DNA from: Candidatus Yanofskybacteria bacterium RIFOXYD1_FULL_42_10
GTDB lineage: Bacteria > Patescibacteriota > Minisyncoccia > 2-02-FULL-40-12 > GWA2-44-9
Assembly (NCBI GenBank): GCA_001795975.1
Contig: MGLG01000028.1
Span: forward strand, 1 to 9,157
DNA length: 9,157 nt
Reading direction: 5' to 3'
Each line of letters begins with the position of its first letter. Within the stretch, counting starts at the first letter, position 1. The notes beneath the pieces were generated by a model, which was not told where the DNA came from, made no database searches, and saw only the letters and a list, made by a program, of their open reading frames with translations. Positions 1 to 5,778 of this stretch are shown one piece after another. The position numbers were made by a program, and so were the translations under genes.

Positions 1-636
1 TTTCCGGTTTTTTTGAACGCCGACCATTTTAAAAGTTTTGAAAAATGCAAAGAGGCGATTGATGCCGGTTATGATTCAGTGATTATTGATGCCTCGCGAT
101 TGCCTTATCATGAAAATGTTGCAATTACAAAAAAAGTGGTTGATTACGCGCGAAGCGTAAATTCCGATATTTCAGTGGAGAGCGAGCTTGGCTATTTGCG
201 CGGCAAATCGGAATTACAGACAAAAATAGAGATAAGCCCGGATGATTACACCAAGCCGGAAGAAGCGGCAAGGTTTATTGCTGAAACCGGAGTTGCCCGG
301 CTCGCGATAGTATTTGGAAATATACATGGCATTGTGACTGAGCAAATTGAAAAGTTGGATATCAAACATTTAAGAAAAATTACTGCGGCCGTTCCCGAAA
401 CTTTTTTGGTTTTGCATGGGGCATCGGGGCTTAAAGACGAGGATATTGCTACTTCTATTAAAGCGGGCATCGTTAATGTGCATTTCAATACTGAATTAAG
501 GGTGGCATACCGCGAAGGTATAGACAAAGCGCTCCACGCAAAACCCGATGAATCCGCTCCTTACAAATATCTTGCTCTCGCGGTGGAGGATGTTAAAAAG
601 GTGGTGGCGGAAAAAGTGAAATTATTCATGTCTTAA
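1..636 (+). CDS. fba: Class II fructose-bisphosphate aldolase, 3' part
   Basis: The frame is open to the left edge, so the gene starts outside the window; 211 codons are visible and roughly the first 90-100 residues of the family are missing. The enzyme splits fructose-1,6-bisphosphate into dihydroxyacetone phosphate and glyceraldehyde-3-phosphate in cytosolic glycolysis or gluconeogenesis, using a divalent metal. Seen in the fragment: an Asp-His pair at residues 8-9, where the family carries its catalytic Asp and first metal-binding His; an ESELG segment near 60-64; GNIHG at 106-110; VLHGASG at 137-143, with another metal-site His; and an NTELR phosphate-site segment near 163-167. This order fits class II aldolases of the FbaA/GatY/KbaY superfamily, so a tagatose-bisphosphate or related ketose-bisphosphate substrate cannot be excluded. 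No terminator follows directly; a GC-rich structured stretch begins right after the stop codon. Confidence 0.88.
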   Translation, partial: FPVFLNADHFKSFEKCKEAIDAGYDSVIIDASRLPYHENVAITKKVVDYARSVNSDISVESELGYLRGKSELQTKIEISPDDYTKPEEAARFIAETGVARLAIVFGNIHGIVTEQIEKLDIKHLRKITAAVPETFLVLHGASGLKDEDIATSIKAGIVNVHFNTELRVAYREGIDKALHAKPDESAPYKYLALAVEDVKKVVAEKVKLFMS

Positions 637-921
637 AACTTCGTCCCTGTCCCTTTTCATCCTGTGCAAGCGGATGCAATCTTTTCGCTTTTAAGTTCCA
701 AAACAACCCCGCCTTTCTTCAGCCCGCTTCGGCCGCTCCTGCGGCGGCCTCGCTTGTCCTCGCTGAGGCGATTCCCGCGAAGTTCCTCGGCGTGAACCTT
801 CGCCTTTAACGACCCGGTTTTTGATAAAGAAGAAGTTATTATATCAAAAACCACCAAGCGGGTCGGCTCCGGAGGCTTCATAAGGGCAGAGTTGTTTTTT
901 TCACAAGCAAAAATTTGGATA
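637..921. other. GC-rich structured intergenic segment, no convincing gene
   Basis: No supported plus-strand gene lies between the aldolase stop and the palindrome at 922. The segment is more GC-rich than its neighbours, mainly at 700-815, and contains several inverted repeats: GCCGC 732-736 with GCGGC 741-745; GCGAAG 777-782 with CTTCGC 798-803; and a nested pair, GACCCG 811-816 with CGGGTC 859-864, outside GGTTTTTGATA 816-826 with TATCAAAAACC 842-852. A run of seven T follows at 895-901. A minus-strand frame (881 to 657, 74 codons) spans these repeats, but its predicted protein is low-complexity and Arg/Lys-rich without a recognisable domain, so I do not call it a gene. The segment could be a structured RNA or a REP/MITE-like repeat; the sequence alone does not decide. 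Confidence 0.4.
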
Positions 922-963
922 ATCTAAACGGCTCAACGGCAATTGCCGTTGAGCCGTTTAGAT
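922..963. repeat. Perfect 42-bp palindrome
   Basis: The 21-nt left arm starting ATCTAAACGG is followed without spacer by its exact reverse complement ending CCGTTTAGAT, with AATT at the centre. As RNA it forms a very long hairpin from either strand. No T tract follows on either strand, so it is not a textbook intrinsic terminator, although it may still end or protect the aldolase transcript. Confidence 0.85.
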
Positions 964-978
964 ATCAACCCTCATATC

Positions 979-1020
979 AAGATTTCCTTCCCCTACACTG
1001 GACATAGGGGAGGGAATCTT
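979..1020. repeat. Long imperfect hairpin upstream of the zinc-ribbon gene
   Basis: AAGATTTCCTTCCCCTA (979-995) pairs with TAGGGGAGGGAATCTT (1005-1020) apart from a small bulge, around a loop of about 9 nt. It lies 15 bp after the 42-bp palindrome and ends 9 bp before the -35 box of the next promoter, so it separates the two transcription units. AAAC follows on the plus strand, with no T tract. Confidence 0.7.
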
Positions 1021-1029
1021 AAACAAACT

Positions 1030-1058
1030 TTGCAAAAAGTTTTTACGGGGTATATAAT
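1030..1058 (+). promoter_or_regulatory. Sigma-70-type promoter for the zinc-ribbon gene
   Basis: TTGCAA at 1030-1035 and a consensus TATAAT at 1053-1058 are separated by 17 bp. The predicted start near 1065 leaves a leader of about 25 nt that contains AAGGAG at 1079-1084, 5 nt before the ATG at 1090. This is the only gene in the window with a clear Shine-Dalgarno leader. Confidence 0.75.
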
Positions 1059-1089
1059 ATTTATAGTTCTTCCAAATTAAGGAGTCGCC

Positions 1090-1320
1090 ATGACTGACAA
1101 ATGTCCGAAGTGTGGATTATGGTACCTGATTCTTGATGACCAAAAAAATCAAGCCCGCTGTCTGAATCCCGATTGCTCTTTTAAATATTCATGCTCAAGA
1201 ACTTATTATTTAACAACTTTTGCTGACCGAAACCGAATGGTGATTTTTCCTCAAGAACTTGGTGGAGGATTGAATCCAGCCTGGCGCAATATTATCTCCG
1301 ACGAAAAGGCGAATCAATAA
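1090..1320 (+). CDS. Small zinc-ribbon-like hypothetical protein (76 aa)
   Basis: I do not recognise a named family. The N-terminal half carries a Cys pair CPKC (C5, C8) and a second group C24-x4-C29 with a further C35, which fits one zinc-ribbon or rubredoxin-like knuckle. The remainder (residues 37-76) has no clear motif, no signal peptide and no membrane segment, so a cytosolic location is likely. Its start is well supported: AAGGAG sits 5 nt upstream and a consensus promoter lies upstream of that. It is a one-gene transcription unit, because a hairpin with a T6 run overlaps its stop codon. Function is unknown; a nucleic-acid or protein-binding role is only a guess from the zinc-ribbon pattern. 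Confidence 0.8.
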   Translation: MTDKCPKCGLWYLILDDQKNQARCLNPDCSFKYSCSRTYYLTTFADRNRMVIFPQELGGGLNPAWRNIISDEKANQ

Positions 1321-1331
1321 TTCGCTTTTTT
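1309..1331 (+). terminator. Intrinsic terminator overlapping the stop codon
   Basis: GCGAAT (1309-1314) pairs with ATTCGC (1320-1325) around the loop CAATA, followed by six T (1326-1331). The TAA stop (1318-1320) lies in the loop and in the first base of the 3' arm, so the final codons are part of the terminator. Confidence 0.8.
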
Positions 1332-1393
1332 AATTTCTCAAAATTTACCAAAGACTACTTGGGGACATAAAAAGTTTCTAACGATTCGGGTAT

Positions 1394-1422
1394 TTGATTT
1401 TTTTGGTGTTTTCTTATACAAT
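1394..1422 (+). promoter_or_regulatory. Promoter for rplY
   Basis: TTGATT at 1394-1399 and TACAAT at 1417-1422 are spaced by 17 bp. The -10 box ends 17 nt before the rplY ATG, giving a predicted leader of only about 10 nt without a Shine-Dalgarno motif. Confidence 0.6.
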
Positions 1423-1439
1423 GTAAAGAACTTTAAACC

Positions 1440-2144
1440 ATGTCTGTAAACAAACAAAAAATTGAGTTGAACGCCGAGAAAAGGGAAGTGCTGGGTTCGG
1501 CGGTTAAGAGGCTGAGAAAAGACGGCTATTTGCCGGCGGTTTTGTACGGAAAGGGTCAAGAAACATTGCCCCTTCAGGTTTTAACCCAAGATTTCAGCAA
1601 GATTTATAAATTAGCCGGAGAATCCACTCTTGTTTATATTAATATAGGCGATCAATCTTATCCGACCATTATTCACGATATCACACGCGACGCTTTGAGC
1701 GATGAATTGCTGCACGCCGATTTTTATAAGGTCCGCCTTGATGAAAAAATCAAAGCGATGATTCCGGTGGTTTTTGAAAACGAATCTTCGGCAGTCAAAG
1801 ATTTGGGAGGCATATTTGTCAGAAATGTAAACGAGATGGAAGTTGAGGGTTTGCCCCAAGAATTGCCTCACGAGATAAAAATAGATATTTCAGAATTAAA
1901 GAATTTTGGCGACCAAATTTTGCTCAAAAATGTTAAGTTGAGCGCCGGATTAAAATTAATTGGTTCCGAAGACGAGATTATCGCTACCATTCAAGAGCCG
2001 ATTTCAGAGGAAGAGTTGCAGAAGTCGCTTGAACAATCTACCGCTTCAGTGGAGGATGTTGAGGTAATCAAGAAAGAAAAAGAGGAAGAAACGCCTGCTG
2101 AGGAAGCAGAAGCGCCGAAAGAACTAGAGGAAAAGAAAGAATAA
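1440..2144 (+). CDS. rplY: 50S ribosomal protein L25/CTC (TL5 type)
   Basis: Binds 5S rRNA in the central protuberance of the large subunit. The protein has 234 residues and the long two-domain CTC/TL5 form. Residues 1-95 are the L25 beta-barrel, with the typical start (basic helix, then the LPAVLYGKG segment near 31-39) and the HDITRDALSDELLHADFY segment at 79-96. Residues 100-187 are the TL5 C-terminal beta domain. After about residue 188 comes an acidic, Glu/Lys-rich tail of about 45 residues, probably disordered. The ATG at 1440 is chosen because the L25 domain starts there and a promoter lies just upstream. The gene is monocistronic: a zinc-ribbon gene with its own terminator precedes it and a strong palindromic hairpin follows. 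The long two-domain form is common outside gammaproteobacteria. Confidence 0.95.
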   Translation: MSVNKQKIELNAEKREVLGSAVKRLRKDGYLPAVLYGKGQETLPLQVLTQDFSKIYKLAGESTLVYINIGDQSYPTIIHDITRDALSDELLHADFYKVRLDEKIKAMIPVVFENESSAVKDLGGIFVRNVNEMEVEGLPQELPHEIKIDISELKNFGDQILLKNVKLSAGLKLIGSEDEIIATIQEPISEEELQKSLEQSTASVEDVEVIKKEKEEETPAEEAEAPKELEEKKE

Positions 2145-2164
2145 ACAAAATTACAAGAGTAAGG

Positions 2165-2206
2165 ATTACAAAGGGAACCATTGCAATGGTTCCCTTTGTA
2201 ATTTTG
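2165..2206. terminator. Perfect palindromic hairpin between convergent genes
   Basis: ATTACAAAGGGAACCATTG and its exact reverse complement form a 38-nt perfect palindrome (2165-2202), followed by TTTTG on the plus strand. It lies 21 bp after rplY and 15 bp beyond the stop of the convergent minus-strand operon. It probably terminates rplY; lack of a T run on the minus strand makes termination in that direction less certain. A second pair, CAAAATTAC 2146-2154 with GTAATTTTG 2198-2206, could compete with the main stem. Confidence 0.75.
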
Positions 2207-2217
2207 TAATTGAGAAA

Positions 2218-2394
2218 TTATTTAATTATACGATAGAGGCCGAAAAGTAGAACCAAAATTGAGATTATCGGGAAAATATAACGCGAGAAATTATTTTTCA
2301 GCCACTTTTTAATTTGTCCGCCCCAGCCTGGTTCGGGTTTGAAAATAGGGCTTTTAATGTCTATATTTTTGTTTGGCAATAAGGTTGGTTGCAT
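2218..2394 (-). CDS. Small single-pass membrane protein (58 aa), unknown function
   Basis: This short gene reads from ATG (complement of 2392-2394) to TAA (complement of 2218-2220). The product begins MQPTLLPNKN, has a Pro/Gly/Trp-rich middle (PEPGWGG, residues 20-26), a basic amphipathic stretch (QIKKWLKNNFSR) and then one hydrophobic segment at about 39-53 ending in YRIIK. The layout suggests a cytoplasmic N-terminus with one C-terminal anchor. It starts 18 nt after the release factor stop codon on the same strand and is probably the last gene of the rpmE operon. The N-terminus resembles the cytosolic part of CPR membrane proteins that continue into periplasmic domains such as LysM, but here the protein ends right after the anchor. 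That resemblance is from memory. No function can be assigned. Confidence 0.65.
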   Translation of the reverse strand: MQPTLLPNKNIDIKSPIFKPEPGWGGQIKKWLKNNFSRYIFPIISILVLLFGLYRIIK

Positions 2395-2412
2395 TTTTCT
2401 TAATACTTAATA

Positions 2413-3165
2413 CTATCCTTGGCTCACCGCTTCAATTACCGGGTCAAGATTGCCGTTGATTATTTTCTCAATATTGCTCCAGCTTTTCTTTATCCTGTGG
2501 TCGGTAATTCTGTCTTGGGGAAAATTATAGGTTCGGATTTTTTCTGACCTATCGCCGGTGCCGATCTGTTTTCTGCGCTCTTCGGTGATATTGCCGGTCG
2601 CCTCGGCCTTTTTTATTTCCAATAATTTGGAACGCAATAATTCCATGCCCTTTTCTCTGTTGTTCTGCTGACTGCGTTCTGATCTTGAAGAAACGACAAT
2701 TCCGCTGGGTTTGTGAAGAATGCGGACGGCGGTCTCCACCTTATTGACATTTTGGCCGCCTGGTCCGCCGGCTCGGGAAAATGTTACTTCTATTTCATCA
2801 GACCTGATGGTCATTTCGCTTTCTGATGCTTTGGGCAAAACCGCCATTGTTGCCGTTGAGGTATGAACCCGGCCGCCCTTTTCTGTTTTGGGAACTCTTT
2901 GGACTCTATGGACTCCGGATTCATTTTTTAATTTTGGAAAAACATTCTCGCCTTTTAATTCAAAAACAGCCGATTTGAATCCGCCGATGCTGGTTTTGTT
3001 TGAATCAATCAGCTCAAAAGCCCAGCCTTTGTTGGCGGCGTATTTTTTGTACATCATGTAAAGTTCGCCGGCAAAAAGAGCGGCTTCATCGCCGCCCACG
3101 CCGGCCCGCAATTCCACGATGGCCTCATTGTTCGGATTGTGAGGTTTTTGAAATTGATAAGACAA
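2413..3165 (-). CDS. prfA: Peptide chain release factor 1, lacking domain 1
   Basis: Class I release factor that recognises UAA/UAG in the ribosomal A site and triggers peptidyl-tRNA hydrolysis. The 250 residues start directly with the domain 2 signature (IVELRAGVGGDEAALFAG, residues 16-33). The stop-recognition tripeptide is PKT (92-94) inside HRVQRVPKTEKGGRVHTS, the catalytic GGQ is at 136-138, and GTGDRSEKIRTYNFPQDR (203-220) matches domain 4. P-x-T rather than SPF indicates RF1, not RF2. Full-length RF1 has about 355-360 residues; the first 100 or so (domain 1) are absent. The first possible start is TTG at 3163-3165; there is an in-frame TAA about 50 nt further upstream and no ATG, so the absence is not caused by choosing a late start. 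No room for a detached domain 1 exists before rpmE. The start codon is uncertain; the stop is TAG. It is probably cotranscribed with rpmE. Confidence 0.9.
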   Translation of the reverse strand: MSYQFQKPHNPNNEAIVELRAGVGGDEAALFAGELYMMYKKYAANKGWAFELIDSNKTSIGGFKSAVFELKGENVFPKLKNESGVHRVQRVPKTEKGGRVHTSTATMAVLPKASESEMTIRSDEIEVTFSRAGGPGGQNVNKVETAVRILHKPSGIVVSSRSERSQQNNREKGMELLRSKLLEIKKAEATGNITEERRKQIGTGDRSEKIRTYNFPQDRITDHRIKKSWSNIEKIINGNLDPVIEAVSQG

Positions 3166-3172
3166 CGGAGCA

Positions 3173-3243
3173 TTGTTATCTTGATAATTGTTAATTGTTA
3201 GCTTGAAAATTTATAACAAGATAACAAGATAACAAGATAACAA
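3173..3243. repeat. (ATAACAAG)n tandem repeat with inverted partner
   Basis: Three full ATAACAAG units (3213-3236) and a partial fourth (3237-3243) lie between rpmE and the release factor gene. The inverse, TTGTTATCTTG, stands at 3173-3183, so a hairpin with CAAGATAACAA (3217-3227) can form. A single AACAAGATAAC copy also occurs before tsf at 4380-4390. The array would be transcribed in the rpmE-prfA mRNA. Confidence 0.75.
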
Positions 3244-3250
3244 TTAGGAA

Positions 3251-3487
3251 TTATTTCTTTGTTTTTTTCGGGGATGCTTTTTGAGTCGTTTTTTCCAGGC
3301 GTTTTTTGAACTTTTCTACTCTTCCTCTCGTATCAACTATCTTTTCTGTACCTGTGTAAAAGGGGTGGCAGTTAGAACAAATAGACGCGCTGATTTCCGG
3401 CACAGTTGAGCCGGTGGTCCATTTGTTGCCGCAGGCGCAACGGATTTTAGCATTAGGATAATATGTAGGATGAATATTTTGTTTCAT
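3251..3487 (-). CDS. rpmE: 50S ribosomal protein L31
   Basis: Large-subunit protein forming the intersubunit bridge near 5S rRNA and the head of the small subunit. The 78-residue product begins MKQNIHPTYY, typical of L31. Four cysteines (C17, C19, C37, C40) form the zinc site of the C+ form, which is the zinc-dependent housekeeping version rather than the zinc-free YtiA type. SNCHPFYTG (38-46) is the family signature, and VDTRGRVEKFKKR lies near 51-63. The Lys/Thr-rich tail of about 14 residues extends slightly beyond the minimal L31. It is the first gene of a minus-strand unit with the release factor gene, an order also found in other bacteria. A promoter sits so close to the ATG that the transcript should be almost leaderless. 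Confidence 0.96.
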   Translation of the reverse strand: MKQNIHPTYYPNAKIRCACGNKWTTGSTVPEISASICSNCHPFYTGTEKIVDTRGRVEKFKKRLEKTTQKASPKKTKK

Positions 3488-3496
3488 ATAGATAAT

Positions 3497-3525
3497 AGTT
3501 TACTCCAAAACATTCTAAAAGTCAA
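3497..3525 (-). promoter_or_regulatory. Promoter for rpmE-prfA
   Basis: Read on the minus strand: TTGACT (3525-3520), a 17-bp spacer, then TAAACT (3502-3497). The -10 box ends 9 nt before the ATG at 3487, so transcription should start about 2-3 nt upstream of the start codon, with no space for a ribosome-binding site. Confidence 0.65.
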
Positions 3526-3632
3526 AAAATAGTTAGAAATCGTGTTTTAATTATTTAACTGTTTTATAAAACTTTCATATGCCAATTTTATAAAATATGA
3601 AAAAACGGATGATGTTTTTAGGGGACGGTATC

Positions 3633-3661
3633 TTGCTTTTAAAATCTAATTTTGCTAATAT
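3633..3661 (+). promoter_or_regulatory. Promoter for rpsB-tsf, predicts a leaderless mRNA
   Basis: TTGCTT at 3633-3638 and TAATAT at 3656-3661 are spaced by 17 bp. The -10 box ends 7 nt before the ATG at 3669, which places the expected transcription start at or within a base of the A of that ATG. This also argues against the longer frame starting at 3597, because the promoter would then lie inside the coding sequence. Confidence 0.6.
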
Positions 3662-3668
3662 ATCTCTT

Positions 3669-4361
3669 ATGCCGGAAACAACGATACAAGTATCATACGA
3701 AGATATGCTCAAGGCGGGCATGCATTTTGGTCGCAAAAAGACGGTTTTTAGTCCTGCCATGGAAAAGTATGTGTTTACCGTCCGTAGCGGCATCTGCATT
3801 ATTGACCTTCTTAAGACCCAGGAGCAATTAAGTAACGCCATTGAGTTTTTGAAAACAACGCTTAAGAATAACGGCCTTGTTTTATTTGTCGCTCCGACCA
3901 AGCAATCGGTTGATTCCATCAAGGACTTGGCGTTTTCGCTGGGCATGCCTTTCGTTTTGGAAAGATGGCTGGGGGGCACCTTGACAAATTTTAAAGTAAT
4001 AAACGCAAGAGTGAAACGCCTTGAAGAAATGGAAAAACAGCAAACAACGGGGGAGTTGGATAAATACACCAAGAAAGAACGGCTGATGTTTTCCAAAGAA
4101 CTCGCAAAAATGACAACTCGTTTTGAGGGATTAAAAAAGTTAACCCGAATACCGGACGCCATATTTGTCGCCTCGCTTAAAGAGAGCGCTTTGCCGGTCA
4201 GAGAAGCCAAAAATGCCCATGTCAAAATAGTAGGCATTGCAAATACCGATTCTGATCCCGGAGATATGGATTATGCGATTCCGGCCAACGACCGCTCCAA
4301 AAAGTCCGTTGACTTGATTATGGAAATGATTAAAAGAGAACTGATAACGAATAACGAATAG
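3669..4361 (+). CDS. rpsB: 30S ribosomal protein S2
   Basis: Small-subunit protein at the head-body junction, needed for S1 binding and mRNA placement. With the ATG at 3669 the product has 230 residues and starts MPETTIQVSYEDMLKAGMHF, aligning with the usual S2 N-terminus just before the AGxHFG motif (16-21). Other family marks are YVFTVRSGICIIDLLKT (34-50), RWLGGTLTNFKVI (99-111), the coiled-coil insertion at about 115-155, and IPDAIFV (161-167). The frame is open 24 codons further upstream, but those residues do not look like S2 and overlap a promoter, so they are left out. The usual motif IPANDDS is here IPANDRS (204-210). tsf follows after 47 bp, as in most bacteria; cotranscription is likely. 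Confidence 0.96.
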   Translation: MPETTIQVSYEDMLKAGMHFGRKKTVFSPAMEKYVFTVRSGICIIDLLKTQEQLSNAIEFLKTTLKNNGLVLFVAPTKQSVDSIKDLAFSLGMPFVLERWLGGTLTNFKVINARVKRLEEMEKQQTTGELDKYTKKERLMFSKELAKMTTRFEGLKKLTRIPDAIFVASLKESALPVREAKNAHVKIVGIANTDSDPGDMDYAIPANDRSKKSVDLIMEMIKRELITNNE

Positions 4362-4408
4362 CCGATTGTTAAAATTTAAAACAAGATAACAGTCAACAAT
4401 TTTTAGTA

Positions 4409-4861
4409 ATGCCCATTGATACAGAAAAAATTAAACGGTTAAGAGACAGCACCGGTCTTTCTTTCGGCGAGATAAACAAAGCCCTTGCTGAATCCGGCGG
4501 AGATGAATCCAAAGCCATGGACATTTTAAAGGTTCGCGGAGCTTTGTCTGCGGCCAAAAGATCTTCCCGCTCGGTCAAAGAGGGCGTAGTTGAGGCTTAT
4601 GTTCATTCAACCAAGAAGCTTGCCGTTTTGGTTGAAGTTTTGTGTGAAACGGATTTCGTCGCTAGAAATGTTGAATTTCAAAAATTAGCCCACGATGTCG
4701 CAATGCATATTGCGGCCATGAAGCCGTCGGTTCCCGCGGAATTATTGGAACAGCCGTTTGTTAAGGATCAGGATATCACAATTCAAGATTTGTTGAATCA
4801 ATATATTGCCAAGCTTGGAGAAAATGTTCAGATCGGGCAATTTCATATCATGGAATTGTAA
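4409..4861 (+). CDS. tsf: Elongation factor Ts, short form (150 aa)
   Basis: Guanine nucleotide exchange factor for EF-Tu. Residues 1-45 are the UBA-like N-terminal domain (IKRLRDSTGLSFGEINKAL, then the DILKVRG helix). Residues 50-150 are a single core subdomain with the TDFV motif at 81-84, which in characterised EF-Ts contacts the EF-Tu nucleotide-binding domain. The E. coli protein is about 283 residues with two core subdomains plus a coiled-coil module; here the second core copy and coiled coil are absent and the protein ends shortly after FVKDQDITIQDLL (117-129). Similar shortening is known in Thermus-type and CPR EF-Ts, so this is probably natural and not a truncation. No Shine-Dalgarno motif precedes the ATG. 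It is the second gene of the rpsB operon; the spacer contains one copy of the AACAAGATAAC repeat. Confidence 0.94.
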   Translation: MPIDTEKIKRLRDSTGLSFGEINKALAESGGDESKAMDILKVRGALSAAKRSSRSVKEGVVEAYVHSTKKLAVLVEVLCETDFVARNVEFQKLAHDVAMHIAAMKPSVPAELLEQPFVKDQDITIQDLLNQYIAKLGENVQIGQFHIMEL

Positions 4862-4882
4862 TGGAGCATTCGCGTTCTGAAT

Positions 4883-4912
4883 TTGCGTCCCAAACGCTTA
4901 ATTTTCTTTAAT
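4883..4912 (+). promoter_or_regulatory. Possible promoter for the TPR gene
   Basis: TTGCGT (4883-4888), an 18-bp spacer and TTTAAT (4907-4912). The -10 box ends 8 nt before the ATG at 4921, the same spacing as at rpsB, rpmE and the secreted protein gene. The individual match is weak and readthrough from tsf is an alternative. Confidence 0.35.
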
Positions 4913-4920
4913 CTCACAAC

Positions 4921-5610
4921 ATGTTTATCATTATTCCCCTTGCTTTGATATTGTTTTCTTCGGCGGCCATATTTTTTATTATTTATAAGAAATTGCCTCA
5001 GTTAAAAAGCGCTTCTTTGCCGGGCGGAAATTCGGAATCCGCCGTTCAAGATACGGGCGGTTCTCCGAGAAATTATACAACACTATCCCTTAAATTTTTT
5101 AATGATTTTTTCCCGGAGATAGCGGAGCAATTTAGAAAAATTAAATTTAACGAATATAAAAACGCCTGGCTTGCCGAGCTGGAAAAGGTTCTAAGAAGAT
5201 TGCGGGTGGCTTCTTTAAAAATAGACAGATTTTCAGATCATTTGATTAAAAAGATCAGAACGGTCGGCGACTCTCGGCCAAAACTCAACCCTGCGCAAGA
5301 GTTGAGAACGAGTGAAGCAACAATAGAGCAACCGGTTAAAATTATAAAGAAGCAATCTCCCGTTCATAATCAAAATAAACCGGTTGTAGTGAATATGGAA
5401 TCGTTAAAATCCGACGAACGGAAACTAATCATAGAAATAGCCAAGAATCCGAAAGATTACCGGCTTTACGAAACATTGGGCGATTTGTATATAAAAATGA
5501 ATAATTTTGGCGATGCCAAAGAATCGTATGAAGCGGCGATGGAATTAAATCCCCACGGCGAAGTATTAGTCAAAAAACATTCTCAAGCGGTTGAAAAAAT
5601 GATAAAATAA
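4921..5610 (+). CDS. Membrane-anchored protein with one C-terminal TPR motif
   Basis: The 229-residue protein starts with an uncleaved hydrophobic segment (residues 2-22, FIIIPLALILFSSAAIFFII) followed by YKK, which predicts one membrane anchor with the rest in the cytoplasm. Residues 30-55 are low-complexity and probably flexible. Residues 60-115 form amphipathic, charged helices of coiled-coil type. After a linker, residues 165-213 form a helical unit ending in one recognisable tetratricopeptide repeat (YRLYETLGDLYIKMNNFGDA, then YEAAMELNP), and the protein stops soon after. TPR units bind other proteins; the partner is unknown. A single visible repeat is few for a stable solenoid, so divergent repeats or oligomerisation may complete it. 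I do not recognise an orthologue with a known role. tRNA-Thr begins only 9 nt after the stop codon. Confidence 0.8.
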   Translation: MFIIIPLALILFSSAAIFFIIYKKLPQLKSASLPGGNSESAVQDTGGSPRNYTTLSLKFFNDFFPEIAEQFRKIKFNEYKNAWLAELEKVLRRLRVASLKIDRFSDHLIKKIRTVGDSRPKLNPAQELRTSEATIEQPVKIIKKQSPVHNQNKPVVVNMESLKSDERKLIIEIAKNPKDYRLYETLGDLYIKMNNFGDAKESYEAAMELNPHGEVLVKKHSQAVEKMIK

Positions 5611-5619
5611 CTTTCAGAA

Positions 5620-5694
5620 GCCGGCGTAGCTCAGCGGTAGAGCAACTGTTTTGTAAACAGTAGGTCGTCAGTTCAATCCTGACCGCCGGCTCCA
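5620..5694 (+). tRNA. tRNA-Thr (anticodon TGT)
   Basis: The 75-nt cloverleaf includes an encoded CCA (5692-5694). The acceptor stem GCCGGCG pairs with CGCCGGC, the D arm is GCTC/GAGC, and the anticodon stem ACTGT/ACAGT encloses a TTTGTAA loop with anticodon TGT at 5652-5654. The T arm is GTCAG TTCAATC CTGAC and the discriminator is T. It reads ACA and by wobble other ACN codons. Its 3' half from the anticodon stem end is identical over 24 nt to that of the intron-bearing tRNA-Thr(GGT) at 7822, and provides the template for placing that intron. Confidence 0.97.
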
Positions 5695-5741
5695 GAATCC
5701 GTGAGGCGACTCCTTTGCATCATAATTGTCACAAAACATCT

Positions 5742-5770
5742 TTGATAATCGTTTATAATTAGTGTATAGT
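5742..5770 (+). promoter_or_regulatory. Promoter for the secreted protein, leaderless spacing
   Basis: TTGATA (5742-5747), 17-bp spacer, TATAGT (5765-5770). Only 8 nt separate the -10 box from the ATG at 5779. A second -10-like box, TATAAT at 5754-5759, lacks a -35 partner at proper spacing. Confidence 0.65.
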
Positions 5771-5778
5771 AAAAATAT

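Noticed and set aside
657..881. Minus-strand 74-codon frame in the GC-rich block
   Set aside because: It crosses several perfect stem-loops, its product is low-complexity and basic without a domain, and no promoter or ribosome-binding site leads into it.
3173..3243. CRISPR-like array at the ATAACAAG repeats
   Set aside because: The units are 8 nt in direct contact, without spacers and without cas genes nearby.
3597..3668. Longer N-terminus for S2 starting at 3597
   Set aside because: The extra 24 residues do not resemble S2 and a promoter with correct spacing lies within them; the ATG at 3669 matches the family start.
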